Source: an uncultured Pelagibacteraceae bacterium (GTDB lineage Bacteria > Pseudomonadota > Alphaproteobacteria > Pelagibacterales > Pelagibacteraceae). From it: a stretch of DNA of 58,419 nt. The stretch is from the NCBI GenBank assembly GCA_902629575.1, contig CACORJ010000007.1, forward strand, positions 1 through 58,419, written 5' to 3'. Below, piece after piece: positions 45,262-54,475 of this stretch. The translations under genes and the position numbers were made by a program. The notes under the pieces are model-generated. The model ran no database searches. It worked only from the letters and a program-made list of their open reading frames with translations, and was not told the origin of the DNA. Within the stretch, counting starts at the first letter, position 1. Every line of letters begins with the position of its first letter.

Positions 45262-48036
45262 TTAATGAAGTGATCCCCAGTTATCTCCACTATTTATATC
45301 AACAGTTAAAGGGGTAGAAAATGAATGATAGTCACTTTGAGCCACACTAGACATTTCTTTCTCAATTAGTTTAATTATTGCTTTTTCATCTTTTTTTGGT
45401 ACTTCAAAAATTAATTCATCGTGGATTTGCAATAGCATTTTCGAGTCTGAATTTGTTTGTTCTGACAATTTCTTGTCTAATCTAATCATGGCTAATCTCA
45501 TTAACTCGGAAGCTGAACCTTGAATTGGTGCATTAATTGCTGCTCGTTCTTGAAAATTTCTAACATTAAAATTTTTGTCATTAATTCCATTAAAATGAGA
45601 TCTTCTTCCAAAAATATTATTTACATATCCTCTTTTTCTACAAAATTTAATTGTTTCATTCATATAAATTTTAATTTCTGGAAATTTCGCAAAATATGAA
45701 TTTAAAAATTCTTCTGCTTCATAATTAGAAACATTAATTTGTTTAGCTAATCCATATTGTGAAATTCCATAAATTATTCCAAAATTTATAGCCTTGGCTT
45801 TTCTTCTATGATCTTGATTGACTTTTTTGATATCAATATTAAATATTTGACTAGCTGTTAATGAGTGAATATCCTCTTTATTTTTAAAAGCTTTTTTAAG
45901 TTCTTTTACATCTGCTAAATCAGCTAAAATTCTCATTTCAATTTGATTATAATCTGCTGAAATTAATAAGTGTCCATTTTTTGCTTTGAAGGCTTTTCTT
46001 ATATCTTTACCATCTTCTGATTTAATTGGAATATTTTGTAAATTAGGATCACTAGAAGCCAGTCTACCTGTTGTTGTAGCAGCAAGCAAAAAAGATGTAT
46101 GAACTCTTTTTGTATTAGGGTTTACGTGTTCGGGTAATGCATCAGAGTAAGTATTTTTTAATTTTGAAACTTGTCTCCAATCCAAAACTAATTTTGGTAA
46201 CTCATGTCCTTTAAATGCTAAATCCTCTAAAACACTCGCACTTGTCGCAAAACTTCCTTTTTTAGTTTTTTTTAACCCTGCTATTTTAAGATCATTATAA
46301 ATTATCTCACCTAGTTGCTTTGGTGATGCAATGTTAAAATTCCTTTTAGAAATTTTAAATATATCTTTCTCAAGTTTTAAAATTTTTTTTTCAAATTTAG
46401 ATGAAAGAGAATTCAAAAATTTACTATCAATTTCAACCCCTTCGATTTCCATAAATGCAAGAATTTTAATCATTGGTTTTTCAAATATTTCGTAAATATT
46501 CATCATTTTCTCTAATTTAAGATTTTTTAAAAATTTCTTATATAACCTAAAAGTAACATCAGCATCTTCAGCAGCATAATCCTTTGCCTTATCTACATCT
46601 ACCTCTCTAAAGTTAATTTCTTTCTTGCCTGTACCTACTATCTCTTTAAAAGAAATAGTTTTATGACCTAGATGTATCTCTGATAATGTATCCATGTTAT
46701 GTCTATTTTTTCCTGCATCTAAAACATAAGACATCAACATCGTATCTTCTATCGAAGAAAGATTTATCCCATGATTGTAAAATACAATAAAATCAAATTT
46801 TATATTTTGACCTATTTTTTTTACACTAGGATCTTCCAATAATTTTTTTAGTTTTTTAATTACTTGATCTTTGTTAAGACATTTAGATGACTTGTGACCG
46901 ATAGGTATATAACATGCCTTTCCAATTTTTGAGCAAAGGGAAATACCCACCAAATCAGCTTGGTGAGGATCTAATGAAGTTGTCTCTGTATCTACAGCAA
47001 CTTCACCAACCTCCTCTGCTTCCTCTATCCACTCATCAATTTGATCTAAACTGGCGATTAAATAATAATTTCTATTATCAATTTTTTGGGTTATTTCATT
47101 AGTTCGATGTACTTTTTCACCAATTGTTAAATCGGGCTCCCCATAAGCAGAAATAGCTGAACTTAATAATCGATTAAATTCCATTTCTCTTAAAAACTTA
47201 TATAATTTTTCTTTATTTATATTTCTCAACTTAAATTCACTTAATTCTCTATTAACAGGAGAATTATGGTCTAGAGTTACAAGTTTTTTACTTATTAAGG
47301 CTTTATCTTTATTTTCTAATAAAGTTTCTCTCCTTTTGTTTTGTTTAATCTCTTTAGCTGATTTTAATAATTTTTCTAAAGTGCCATATTTATTAATTAA
47401 CTCTGCTGCTGTTTTGATACCTATACCTGGTACACCTGGAACATTATCACTACTATCTCCTGCTAAAGATTGAACATCAATTACTTTTGATGCATCTACT
47501 CCAAATTTTTTTACTACATCATCATCAGTTATAAATTTGTTTTTCATAGGATCAAAAATCCGAACTCCATCTTTATATAGCTGCATCAAATCTTTATCAG
47601 ATGAAACAATTGTAACTTTTGCACCCTTTTTTAAAATTTTATCAACATAAGTAGCTATTAAATCATCTGCCTCATAATTAGGCAGATCAACCGATGGTAA
47701 ATTAAATGCTAAAACCGACTTTCTTATATATTCAAATTGTGGCACTAAATCTTCTGGAGCTTCTAATCTATTTGCTTTGTAATCACTATAAATCTCATTT
47801 CTAAAAGTTTTTCTTGCAGAGTCGAATATTACTGCAAAATGACTGGGTTTATGTAAATTTTGATTTGATTTTGAGTCCTCTAGCAATTTAAACAACATGC
47901 TACAAAATCCGTTTACAGCTCCTGTTGGTAATCCATCACTTTTTCTTGTTAATGGGGGTAATGCATAATAAGCTCTAAAAATATAACCAGACCCATCAAT
48001 TAAATAAAAGTGATCTGTTTTTTGAATTTTATTCAT
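45262..48036 (-). CDS. polA: DNA polymerase I
   Basis: 924 residues with all three activities. The 5' nuclease domain (about 1-290) has YLIDGSGYIFRAYYAL, DLPNYEADDLIATY and SSDKDLMQLY, and GIGIKTAAELINKYG (H3TH). The proofreading domain keeps DTETTSLDPHQADLVG and the final exo motif AAEDADVTFRLY, so it is likely active. The polymerase domain has TGRLASSDPNLQNIP, motif A SADYNQIEMRIL, the O-helix RRKAKAINFGIIYGIS, and motif C LLQIHDELIFEV. It is the first gene of the long leftward block and 115 bp from the divergent bioY. Confidence 0.98.
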   Translation of the reverse strand: MNKIQKTDHFYLIDGSGYIFRAYYALPPLTRKSDGLPTGAVNGFCSMLFKLLEDSKSNQNLHKPSHFAVIFDSARKTFRNEIYSDYKANRLEAPEDLVPQFEYIRKSVLAFNLPSVDLPNYEADDLIATYVDKILKKGAKVTIVSSDKDLMQLYKDGVRIFDPMKNKFITDDDVVKKFGVDASKVIDVQSLAGDSSDNVPGVPGIGIKTAAELINKYGTLEKLLKSAKEIKQNKRRETLLENKDKALISKKLVTLDHNSPVNRELSEFKLRNINKEKLYKFLREMEFNRLLSSAISAYGEPDLTIGEKVHRTNEITQKIDNRNYYLIASLDQIDEWIEEAEEVGEVAVDTETTSLDPHQADLVGISLCSKIGKACYIPIGHKSSKCLNKDQVIKKLKKLLEDPSVKKIGQNIKFDFIVFYNHGINLSSIEDTMLMSYVLDAGKNRHNMDTLSEIHLGHKTISFKEIVGTGKKEINFREVDVDKAKDYAAEDADVTFRLYKKFLKNLKLEKMMNIYEIFEKPMIKILAFMEIEGVEIDSKFLNSLSSKFEKKILKLEKDIFKISKRNFNIASPKQLGEIIYNDLKIAGLKKTKKGSFATSASVLEDLAFKGHELPKLVLDWRQVSKLKNTYSDALPEHVNPNTKRVHTSFLLAATTTGRLASSDPNLQNIPIKSEDGKDIRKAFKAKNGHLLISADYNQIEMRILADLADVKELKKAFKNKEDIHSLTASQIFNIDIKKVNQDHRRKAKAINFGIIYGISQYGLAKQINVSNYEAEEFLNSYFAKFPEIKIYMNETIKFCRKRGYVNNIFGRRSHFNGINDKNFNVRNFQERAAINAPIQGSASELMRLAMIRLDKKLSEQTNSDSKMLLQIHDELIFEVPKKDEKAIIKLIEKEMSSVAQSDYHSFSTPLTVDINSGDNWGSLH

Positions 48037-48151
48037 GAAATATTATTTAATATTACAATGCTAAGATAATCTGTATATAAAAAAAATTTTCCATCATTTA
48101 TTATAGTAATAATAAGTAGATTATTTTTTATATTTTGAGTATTATTAAGCA

Positions 48152-48703
48152 ATGGAATTAACAAAAAATGTTACTCAAGCTAGATTTATTAAATCTCTGG
48201 TTGTTGTGATCCTAGGATCAATTGCGCTTACGATATCAGCTAAAATCAAAATTCCTTTTTATCCAGTTCCTATGACTATGCAAACATTCGTAGTATTATT
48301 TTTAGGAGTCAGTTTGGGACATAAAATAGCATTAGGAGCAGTAGGTCTTTATTTAATTGAGGGAATTGTAGGACTTCCAGTATTCTCTAATTCTCCTGAA
48401 AAAGGTGTTGGATTAGTTTATTTTACTGGACCAACCATGGGCTATTTAATTGGTTTTTTAATTGCTAGTTATTTGGCTTCTAAAATTAAGATAAGTGATA
48501 ATTTTTTTGTAGTTCTTTTTAAATTAATTATAGCTACTTTATCAATCTATATTTTTGGTTTAATTTGGCTCGGGATACTTATCGGATGGGATAAACCAAT
48601 TTTTACATTAGGCGCAAAACCATTTTTGTTAGCTGAAATTTTCAAAATTTTAATTTTAGCTCTTTTATCTAAACAAATAATTAAAATTAAAAAATTTATC
48701 TAG
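48152..48703 (+). CDS. bioY: Biotin transporter BioY
   Basis: Substrate-binding S component of an ECF transporter for biotin, 183 residues with about six membrane helices. Family motifs are KIPFYPVPMTMQTFVVLFLG, GLYLIEGIVGLPVFSN and GPTMGYLIGFLIASYLA. No bioM/N-type energising genes lie in the window; BioY alone can import biotin in some bacteria. No ribosome site is seen. It overlaps the convergent regA by 8 bp. Confidence 0.92.
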   Translation: MELTKNVTQARFIKSLVVVILGSIALTISAKIKIPFYPVPMTMQTFVVLFLGVSLGHKIALGAVGLYLIEGIVGLPVFSNSPEKGVGLVYFTGPTMGYLIGFLIASYLASKIKISDNFFVVLFKLIIATLSIYIFGLIWLGILIGWDKPIFTLGAKPFLLAEIFKILILALLSKQIIKIKKFI

Positions 48704-49259
48704 GTGATCTTTTAGATAGTATTCTTTGAAGAGTTCTTCTGTGCATTTTAAGTCTTCTTGCAGTTTCAGACACATTTCTGTTGCATAATTCAAATACCCT
48801 ATGGATGTGCTCCCATTTAACTCTATCAGCTGACATTGGATTTTCTGGTGGAGCAGCTTTTTTACTTGGATCGGCAAGTAAAGCTTTTTCAACATCATCA
48901 GCGTCGGCAGGCTTTGCAAGATAATCTATTGCTCCTTCTTTTATAGCTGCGACAGCCGTTGGTATGTTTCCATAACCAGTAAGCATAATGATTCTACTAG
49001 ACGTATTTGAATTTTGAATTTCTTTTACGACCTCTAACCCGTTTCCATCAGATAGTCTTAAATCGACAACTGCGAATCCTGGTTTTTTCATTTTCACAGT
49101 GTCTATTCCTTTTTTTACACTTTCTGCTTGTAAAACTTCAAATCCTTTTTTTTCCATAGCTCTTGATAACCTCTCTCTAAAAGGATTATCGTCATCGACA
49201 ATAAGCAAGGATTTATTGTCAAAATCATTGATGTTCTGCAATATAGCTTCGTTTTTCAT
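48696..49259 (-). CDS. regA: Redox-type response regulator RegA/PrrA/ActR
   Basis: 187 residues: an N-terminal receiver with LLIVDDDNPFRERL and phospho-Asp66 in FAVVDLRLSDG, then a Fis-type helix-turn-helix at the C-terminus (RRLKMHRRTLQRILSKRSPR), nearly invariant in RegA proteins. The pair RegB/RegA controls redox-related genes in Alphaproteobacteria. RegB is not in this window, and regA stands alone here, divergent from the polyamine operon by about 150 bp. Confidence 0.93.
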   Translation of the reverse strand: MKNEAILQNINDFDNKSLLIVDDDNPFRERLSRAMEKKGFEVLQAESVKKGIDTVKMKKPGFAVVDLRLSDGNGLEVVKEIQNSNTSSRIIMLTGYGNIPTAVAAIKEGAIDYLAKPADADDVEKALLADPSKKAAPPENPMSADRVKWEHIHRVFELCNRNVSETARRLKMHRRTLQRILSKRSPR

Positions 49260-49345
49260 ATCTAATATATGGAGGTTAATTTAAAAAATACAATAGATAA
49301 TTATTTACTTTACATCCATTTATTATTGGCGTAATTGCACATTTT

Positions 49346-49420
49346 ATGAAAGGTCTTAACAATTTTAAGGCTTTTTTTTTGTTAAATTTTTTTGGAGGCA
49401 TTAAATATGCAAAAATTTAA
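49346..49420 (+). CDS. Possible 24-codon leader ORF through the attenuator
   Basis: ATG at 49346 opens a frame ending in TAA at 49418-49420, encoding MKGLNNFKAFFLLNFFGG then IKYAKI. It reads through the terminator hairpin and overlaps the start of the decarboxylase in another frame. No ribosome site is seen, so translation is uncertain. If translated, a ribosome would prevent the hairpin from forming. Confidence 0.25.
   Translation: MKGLNNFKAFFLLNFFGGIKYAKI
49352..49380 (+). terminator. Intrinsic terminator in the leader of the polyamine operon (putative attenuator)
   Basis: GGTCTTAA (49352-49359) pairs with TTAAGGCT (49365-49372) around the loop CAATT, giving 8 pairs (with T-G and G-T wobbles), followed by a T-run to 49380. 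It ends 26 bp before the ATG of the decarboxylase, after no upstream + strand gene within 650 bp, so it must act on this leader or on antisense transcripts. The ribosome site GGAGG (49394-49398) follows. Confidence 0.6.
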
Positions 49421-50591
49421 ATCAGTTGAAGAATTAGTAAATCGACTGAAACCTGAAAAACCTATTTATTGTATCAGAAGAGAGTCTGTTACAAATGCTT
49501 CTAAGTTCTTTCAAAAAAATTTTCCAGGTGAAGTCCTCTATGCTGTAAAAACTAATCCTAACCCTATAGTAATACAAACCCTCATAGAAAGTGGAATTAA
49601 ACAGTTTGACGTAGCCTCAATTGAAGAGATAAAGCAAATTAGAAAATTTTCAGATACTGCTAAATGTGCTTACATGCATACTGTTAAAAGTCATGAAAGC
49701 ATTAGGAAAGCTTATTTTGACTATGATATCAAAACTTTTTCTTTAGATACTAAAGAAGAACTAATCAAGATTATTAAGAATACAGATAATGCTAAAGATT
49801 TAGAATTATTTGTAAGAGTGGCAGTATCTAATGAACACGCAGAAATAGATCTTTCTAAAAAATTTGGGGCCCTACACTCAGAGTCATTAGGTTTACTAAG
49901 ACTAGCAAAACAGTATGCTAATAAAGTAGGCTTAAGTTTTCATGTCGGTTCTCAATGTATGCATCCAATTTCGTATGCTAAAGGAATTAATGAAATAGGA
50001 AATATTATTAAAAAAACAAAAATTATTCCAGACTATATTAATGTGGGTGGTGGATTTCCTACAATATATCCTGACTTAATACCTCAAAATTTAGTGAAAT
50101 ATTTCGATGAAATAAAAACTAGTTTGAGAAACTTAAATTTAAAAAAAATGCCTAAAATAATTTGTGAACCTGGGAGAGCTTTAGTTGCGGAAAGTGGATC
50201 AACTATAATTAGAGTTAACTTAAGAAAAAAACAAAAATTGTATATAAATGATGGAACCTACGGATCTCTTTTTGATGCTGGTACTCCTAATATTGTTTTT
50301 CCTGCTAAGATGATCAAAGAAACATCAAATAAAATTATTTCAAAAAAGTTGACTGCATTCGATTTCTTTGGTCCTACATGTGATAGTATGGATTATATGA
50401 AAGGTCCATTTTTACTTCCTAACAATATTAGAGAAAATGATTATGTTGAGTTAGGCCAACTAGGTGCTTACGGATTAACATTCAGGACACAATTTAATGG
50501 ATTTTTTTCAGATGAAATTTATGAGGTTGAAGATAAACCAATTCTTACAATGTATGGTAAAGACATTAACAAAGCTAATTTAGTCGCTTAA
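49407..50591 (+). CDS. PLP-dependent ornithine/lysine/arginine decarboxylase (alanine racemase fold)
   Basis: A 394-residue fold-type III decarboxylase. PLP Lys48 is in VLYAVKTNPNP, the phosphate-binding region is VGGGFPTIYPD and CEPGRALVAE, and GPTCDSMDYMKG holds the catalytic Cys of the dimer interface. These match bacterial ornithine decarboxylases of the eukaryote-like type. Start: ATG at 49407 with GGAGG 9 bp before it; the in-frame TTG at 49392 is rejected. The gene's stop overlaps the next start. Since an agmatinase follows, arginine is also a possible substrate; the sequence alone does not decide. Confidence 0.88.
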   Translation: MQKFKSVEELVNRLKPEKPIYCIRRESVTNASKFFQKNFPGEVLYAVKTNPNPIVIQTLIESGIKQFDVASIEEIKQIRKFSDTAKCAYMHTVKSHESIRKAYFDYDIKTFSLDTKEELIKIIKNTDNAKDLELFVRVAVSNEHAEIDLSKKFGALHSESLGLLRLAKQYANKVGLSFHVGSQCMHPISYAKGINEIGNIIKKTKIIPDYINVGGGFPTIYPDLIPQNLVKYFDEIKTSLRNLNLKKMPKIICEPGRALVAESGSTIIRVNLRKKQKLYINDGTYGSLFDAGTPNIVFPAKMIKETSNKIISKKLTAFDFFGPTCDSMDYMKGPFLLPNNIRENDYVELGQLGAYGLTFRTQFNGFFSDEIYEVEDKPILTMYGKDINKANLVA

Positions 50592-51634
50592 TGTCAGATC
50601 ATAAAAATGTAGGTCATAACAGCAAAAAAGATTTTCTAAAAAACCCCGTAGAACATATTGATATTACCTCTTTTGATTCAAGAAAAATAATTTCCTCAAT
50701 GGAAAAAATGTCTTTTGTTTCTCGTGAGACTGCTAATGCAGCAAATATATATAATGACATGTTGAAAGATAAAAACTGTACAATTTTTTTAACATTAGCA
50801 GGATCTACCTCGGCGGCAGGTTGTATGAATATTTATAAAGATATGGTTAAATATAACATGGTAGATGCAATTGTTGCTACAGGTGCCTCTATTGTAGATA
50901 TGGATTTTTTTGAAGCCTTAGGGTTTAGACATTATCAAGGATCACAATTTCAAAATGATAAAGAATTAAGGGACAATTATATAGATAGAATTTACGACAC
51001 TTATATAGACGAAGAAGAGCTTCAAATATGTGACAAAATTATTTGTGAAATAGCAGATTCATTAGAACCAAAAAGTTATACATCTAGAGAATTTATTACT
51101 GAAATGGGTAAATATTTAAAAAAAAATTCAAAAAAAAAAAATTCATTAATTGAAACAGCTTACGAAAATAATGTTCCAATTTTTTGCCCAGCCTTTACTG
51201 ACTCAAGTGCAGGATTTGGTTTAGTAATTCACCAAGAGAAAAATCCTAAAAAACATATTACAATTGACTCTGTAAGAGAATTTAGAGAGCTAACGGAAAT
51301 AAAAATTCAATCAAAAGATTCTGGACTATTCATGGTAGGAGGTGGTGTACCAAAAAATTTTATCCAAGATACTGTTATATGTGCTGAACTTTTGGGTAAA
51401 GAGGTAGATATGCATAAATATGCAGTTCAAATTACAGTTGCTGATAGTAGAGATGGTGCTTGCAGTAGTTCAACTTTAAAAGAAGCCAGTTCTTGGGGTA
51501 AAGTTGATATAACTAAAGAGCAAATGGTTTTTGCAGAGGCAACAAGTGTGCTACCATTGATCGCTAGTGATGCTTATCATAAAGGGGAATGGAAAAGTAG
51601 AAAAAGGAAAAACTTTAACAAAATTTTTATTTAA
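50591..51634 (+). CDS. Deoxyhypusine-synthase-like protein (probable homospermidine synthase)
   Basis: 347 residues of the deoxyhypusine synthase family. NAD-binding motifs are FLTLAGSTSAAG, VATGASIVDMD and PIFCPAFTDSSAGF; the active-site Lys is Lys304 in EASSWGKVDI, equivalent to the Lys that carries the aminobutyl group. Bacteria lack eIF5A, and such homologues next to polyamine decarboxylases are known to make sym-homospermidine from putrescine. That activity is inferred. It overlaps the decarboxylase stop by 1 bp (TAATG) and ends 2 bp before the agmatinase. Confidence 0.87.
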   Translation: MSDHKNVGHNSKKDFLKNPVEHIDITSFDSRKIISSMEKMSFVSRETANAANIYNDMLKDKNCTIFLTLAGSTSAAGCMNIYKDMVKYNMVDAIVATGASIVDMDFFEALGFRHYQGSQFQNDKELRDNYIDRIYDTYIDEEELQICDKIICEIADSLEPKSYTSREFITEMGKYLKKNSKKKNSLIETAYENNVPIFCPAFTDSSAGFGLVIHQEKNPKKHITIDSVREFRELTEIKIQSKDSGLFMVGGGVPKNFIQDTVICAELLGKEVDMHKYAVQITVADSRDGACSSSTLKEASSWGKVDITKEQMVFAEATSVLPLIASDAYHKGEWKSRKRKNFNKIFI

Positions 51635-51636
51635 AA

Positions 51637-52512
51637 TTGAAATATCTTTCTAATAAAAATGGTTTCTTGGGTATTGATAACAACGTAAATTTTAATGAAA
51701 AGGCGGTCATTGTCCCATTTGGTCTTGAAAAAACAGTAAGCTATGGTGGTGGAACCAAAAATGGTCCTAAAGAAATAATTAGAGCATCACATCAGGTAGA
51801 ACTTTATGATGAAGAATTAAATTGTGAACCTTATAAAAAAATAGGTATTAAAACTTTAAAACCATTTAAAATTGATAAAAATATTAAAAAAGCTCTAAAT
51901 AAAATATCTAGAGTAAATCAAGAAATATTAAATAAAAATCTTTTTCCAATGACTCTTGGAGGTGAACATTCAATTACTGCAGGATGTATTGTACCATTCA
52001 TTAAAAAGTATAAAAAAATTTGTCTTTTACATTTTGATGCTCATGCTGATTTAAGGGCATCCTATAATGGTGAAAAATTTTCTCATGCATCAGCTATAAG
52101 AAGATGCTTAGATTATCCTAATGTTTCTTTAATTTCATTTGGTATAAGAAATATTTCTAAAGATGAAATTCTTTTTCTAAAAAAAAATTCATCAAGAATA
52201 AAAATTTTTTGGGCGAAAGATAAAAGTAAATGGGACCTTAAAAAATTTAAAAAAATGATACAAAATAAAAAAGTCTATCTTACTTTTGATGTTGATGCTT
52301 TTGATTCAAGTGTTATGTCAGCGACTGGTACACCTGAACCTGGAGGTTTATTATGGAATGAAACCTTAAATATTATTAAAATTGCAGCTCAAAACTCAAA
52401 AATTGTAGGTGCAGATATCAATGAACTCTCACCAATCAAAGGCTTTAATTCTTACAACTTCTTGGTTGCAAAATTAGCTTATAAAATTCTATCTTACAAA
52501 TTTATTAGTTAG
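51637..52512 (+). CDS. speB: Agmatinase/ureohydrolase
   Basis: 291 residues of the arginase/agmatinase family. The Mn ligands lie in GGEHSIT, LLHFDAHADLRA and LTFDVDAFDSS, and GTPEPGGLLW is typical of agmatinase rather than arginase. It should split agmatine to putrescine and urea. The frame's first start is TTG at 51637 (TTG AAA TAT), 2 bp after the previous stop; no in-frame ATG lies near the conserved N-terminus, so a TTG start and coupling to the upstream gene are likely. It overlaps the convergent queuosine transporter gene by 8 bp. Confidence 0.88.
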   Translation: MKYLSNKNGFLGIDNNVNFNEKAVIVPFGLEKTVSYGGGTKNGPKEIIRASHQVELYDEELNCEPYKKIGIKTLKPFKIDKNIKKALNKISRVNQEILNKNLFPMTLGGEHSITAGCIVPFIKKYKKICLLHFDAHADLRASYNGEKFSHASAIRRCLDYPNVSLISFGIRNISKDEILFLKKNSSRIKIFWAKDKSKWDLKKFKKMIQNKKVYLTFDVDAFDSSVMSATGTPEPGGLLWNETLNIIKIAAQNSKIVGADINELSPIKGFNSYNFLVAKLAYKILSYKFIS

Positions 52513-53062
52513 CTTTAACTGTTTTAAATGTATTTAGCAATAATCGAAAAGGTATCAACATTATTAAGGCAATAATAATTTTAACAGTTAAATCACCTAA
52601 TGATAAAGTGACCCATGGAATTCCTGTTCCATAAAAAGATATTGAAAAGAATAGTAATGTGTCTACGGTAGACCCAATTAAAGATGAGGCTAAGGGTGCA
52701 ACAAACCATATTTTTTTTCTCAGCTTATCAAAAATTTGTACATCTAATAATTGTGCTACTAAAAAAGCTGTCCCTGAACCTATTGCGATTCTAACTGAAA
52801 TTAAATCTGCAAAATTTGTTGAAAATATTAAAGTGAAAATAATGCCCACTCCAAATCCTATATAAACAATCTTTCTAGCAATTAGCTTTCCATAGGAACG
52901 ATTTGCTAGATCAGTAATTAAGAATGCTATAGGATAACTAAAAGCTCCATAAGTCAAAATTTCATCAAGACCATAATAATTAATTGGAAATTGAACTAAA
53001 TAATTTGATAATAAGACTACAACTCCCATTAAAAATGAGAGAACTAAAAATAGCTTATCCAT
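52505..53062 (-). CDS. Queuosine precursor transporter (YhhQ/QPTR family)
   Basis: 185 residues with about six membrane helices. Family features are LTYGAFSYPIAFLITDLANR, KIVYIGFGVG and LIGSTVDTLLFFSISFYG, which match the VUT/YhhQ family that imports preQ0/preQ1 or queuine for tRNA modification. It starts at the last base of the rpmB stop (TAATG), so the two are one unit. Confidence 0.9.
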   Translation of the reverse strand: MDKLFLVLSFLMGVVVLLSNYLVQFPINYYGLDEILTYGAFSYPIAFLITDLANRSYGKLIARKIVYIGFGVGIIFTLIFSTNFADLISVRIAIGSGTAFLVAQLLDVQIFDKLRKKIWFVAPLASSLIGSTVDTLLFFSISFYGTGIPWVTLSLGDLTVKIIIALIMLIPFRLLLNTFKTVKAN

Positions 53063-53373
53063 TAAACAGATTTTGCTAAAGGCTTTTTCTTAAATGGTGA
53101 TTTAATAAGAATACCCTTTTTTAATTTTTTAAGTCTTGGAGATAAATTTTTGTTTTTTACTAATTTAAGAAATTCATCAAAACTACCTTTTTTATCCACA
53201 GATCTTACACCTGCATTACTAACAGTTAATTTAAGACTTCTATTTAATAATTCACTTGTGAATTTTACTTTTTTAAGATTAGGTAAAAATTTCCTTTTAG
53301 TTTTATTATTAGCATGACTAACATTATGGCCTTTCATTGGAATTTTACCGGTAAGTTCACATTTTTTTGACAT
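53062..53373 (-). CDS. rpmB: 50S ribosomal protein L28
   Basis: A 103-residue protein with the L28 hallmarks: [37 protein letters not shown] N-terminus, [19 protein letters not shown] in the middle, and a basic extended C-terminus. Longer than the 78-residue E. coli L28, as is usual in Alphaproteobacteria. The upstream 55 bp before pyrD holds its promoter. Confidence 0.97.
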   Translation of the reverse strand: MSKKCELTGKIPMKGHNVSHANNKTKRKFLPNLKKVKFTSELLNRSLKLTVSNAGVRSVDKKGSFDEFLKLVKNKNLSPRLKKLKKGILIKSPFKKKPLAKSV

Positions 53374-53428
53374 ATTAGCGGTCTATATAAGCTGTGGAGA
53401 GGAATACGTCAAGTCAATAGCATTAACT

Positions 53429-54475
53429 TTAAGTTTTTTTTCCAATGATTTCCGTAAAATTTTTTACTCCATCTTTTAATAATAGTTCACTTAAATCATT
53501 TTTTATTGAGTTCACAATGTTTGGTCCTTTATATACCATGCCAGTATATAACTGAATTAAATCTGCTCCAGATAAAAATTTTTTATAAGCACTTAAACCT
53601 GAGTCAACTCCACCTACTCCTATTATCTTTATCTTATTTTTTAAAATCTTATAAAATTTGTTTATTAATATATTTGATTTATCTTCAATAGGTTTTCCAG
53701 ATAACCCCCCTTTTTGATGTTTTTGAATATCTTTTAATCTTTCTCTAGAATTATCTGATGTATTAGAAATAATTACTGCTTCTATTTGGTGGTTCAATAA
53801 AACTTCTGAAATTTTTTTTACATCTTTCTCATTAATGTCAGGTGCAATCTTTATAGTAATAGGAATTTTTGTATTCAAATTTTTTTTTTCATCTTTTATC
53901 TTGAGTAATAATTTCTCTAACCTCGATTGATCATGAAAATTTCTTAAATTTTCAGTATTTGGCGATGAAATATTTATAGTAATATAATCTGCAATTTTAT
54001 GGAATTTTCTAAGACAAATTATATAATCCTCTAATCTACTATGTGAATCCTTATTGGGTCCTATGTTGATACCAAGTAATCCATTCTGAGGATTTTTTTT
54101 GATACGAATAGATGCATCCTCTGATCCACAATTATTAAATCCTAGTCTATTAATCAAAGCCTCATCTTCGACTAATCTAAAAACTCTAGGTTTTGGATTT
54201 CCATATTGTTTAAGAGGGGTTATCGTGCCAACTTCTACAAAACCAAAACCTAATCTAAATAATTGATTGTATACTTCTGCATTTTTATCAAAACCTGCGG
54301 CAACACCAATTGGATTATTTATAGTTTTACCAAACAATTTCGTTTCAAATAACTTATCATTGTCTTTGTTTTCAAAAATATTAGGAAGAAAATTAAGCTT
54401 TAATGACTTAATTGCTAGATCATGAGCAAACTCTGGATTTAATTTAAATATTATTGATTTTAATTTTGAATACAT
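53429..54475 (-). CDS. pyrD: Dihydroorotate dehydrogenase (quinone), class 2
   Basis: 348 residues. Fourth step of pyrimidine synthesis, at the inner membrane, passing electrons to quinone. FMN binding is in NPIGVAAGFDKNAEV; the catalytic base is Ser in ISSPNTENLR, a class 2 feature; VGTITPLKQYGNPKPR, GLSGKPIEDKS and IIGVGGVDSG are further motifs. The N-terminal helix (residues about 1-25) for membrane contact is present. It starts on the last base of the lysS stop (TAATG). Confidence 0.96.
   Translation of the reverse strand: MYSKLKSIIFKLNPEFAHDLAIKSLKLNFLPNIFENKDNDKLFETKLFGKTINNPIGVAAGFDKNAEVYNQLFRLGFGFVEVGTITPLKQYGNPKPRVFRLVEDEALINRLGFNNCGSEDASIRIKKNPQNGLLGINIGPNKDSHSRLEDYIICLRKFHKIADYITINISSPNTENLRNFHDQSRLEKLLLKIKDEKKNLNTKIPITIKIAPDINEKDVKKISEVLLNHQIEAVIISNTSDNSRERLKDIQKHQKGGLSGKPIEDKSNILINKFYKILKNKIKIIGVGGVDSGLSAYKKFLSGADLIQLYTGMVYKGPNIVNSIKNDLSELLLKDGVKNFTEIIGKKT

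Noticed and set aside
48100..48125. TTATTATAGTAATAATAAG as a BioR operator for bioY
   Set aside because: It is an AT-only inverted repeat that does not match the TTATMKATAA consensus; such repeats are expected by chance in this DNA.
49329..49342. TTGGCGTAATTGCAC resembling a sigma-54 -24/-12 promoter
   Set aside because: The GG and GC elements are 7 bp apart, whereas sigma-54 promoters need 10 bp.
49392..49406. In-frame TTG start adding five residues to the decarboxylase
   Set aside because: The TTG overlaps the GGAGG ribosome site that serves the ATG at 49407.
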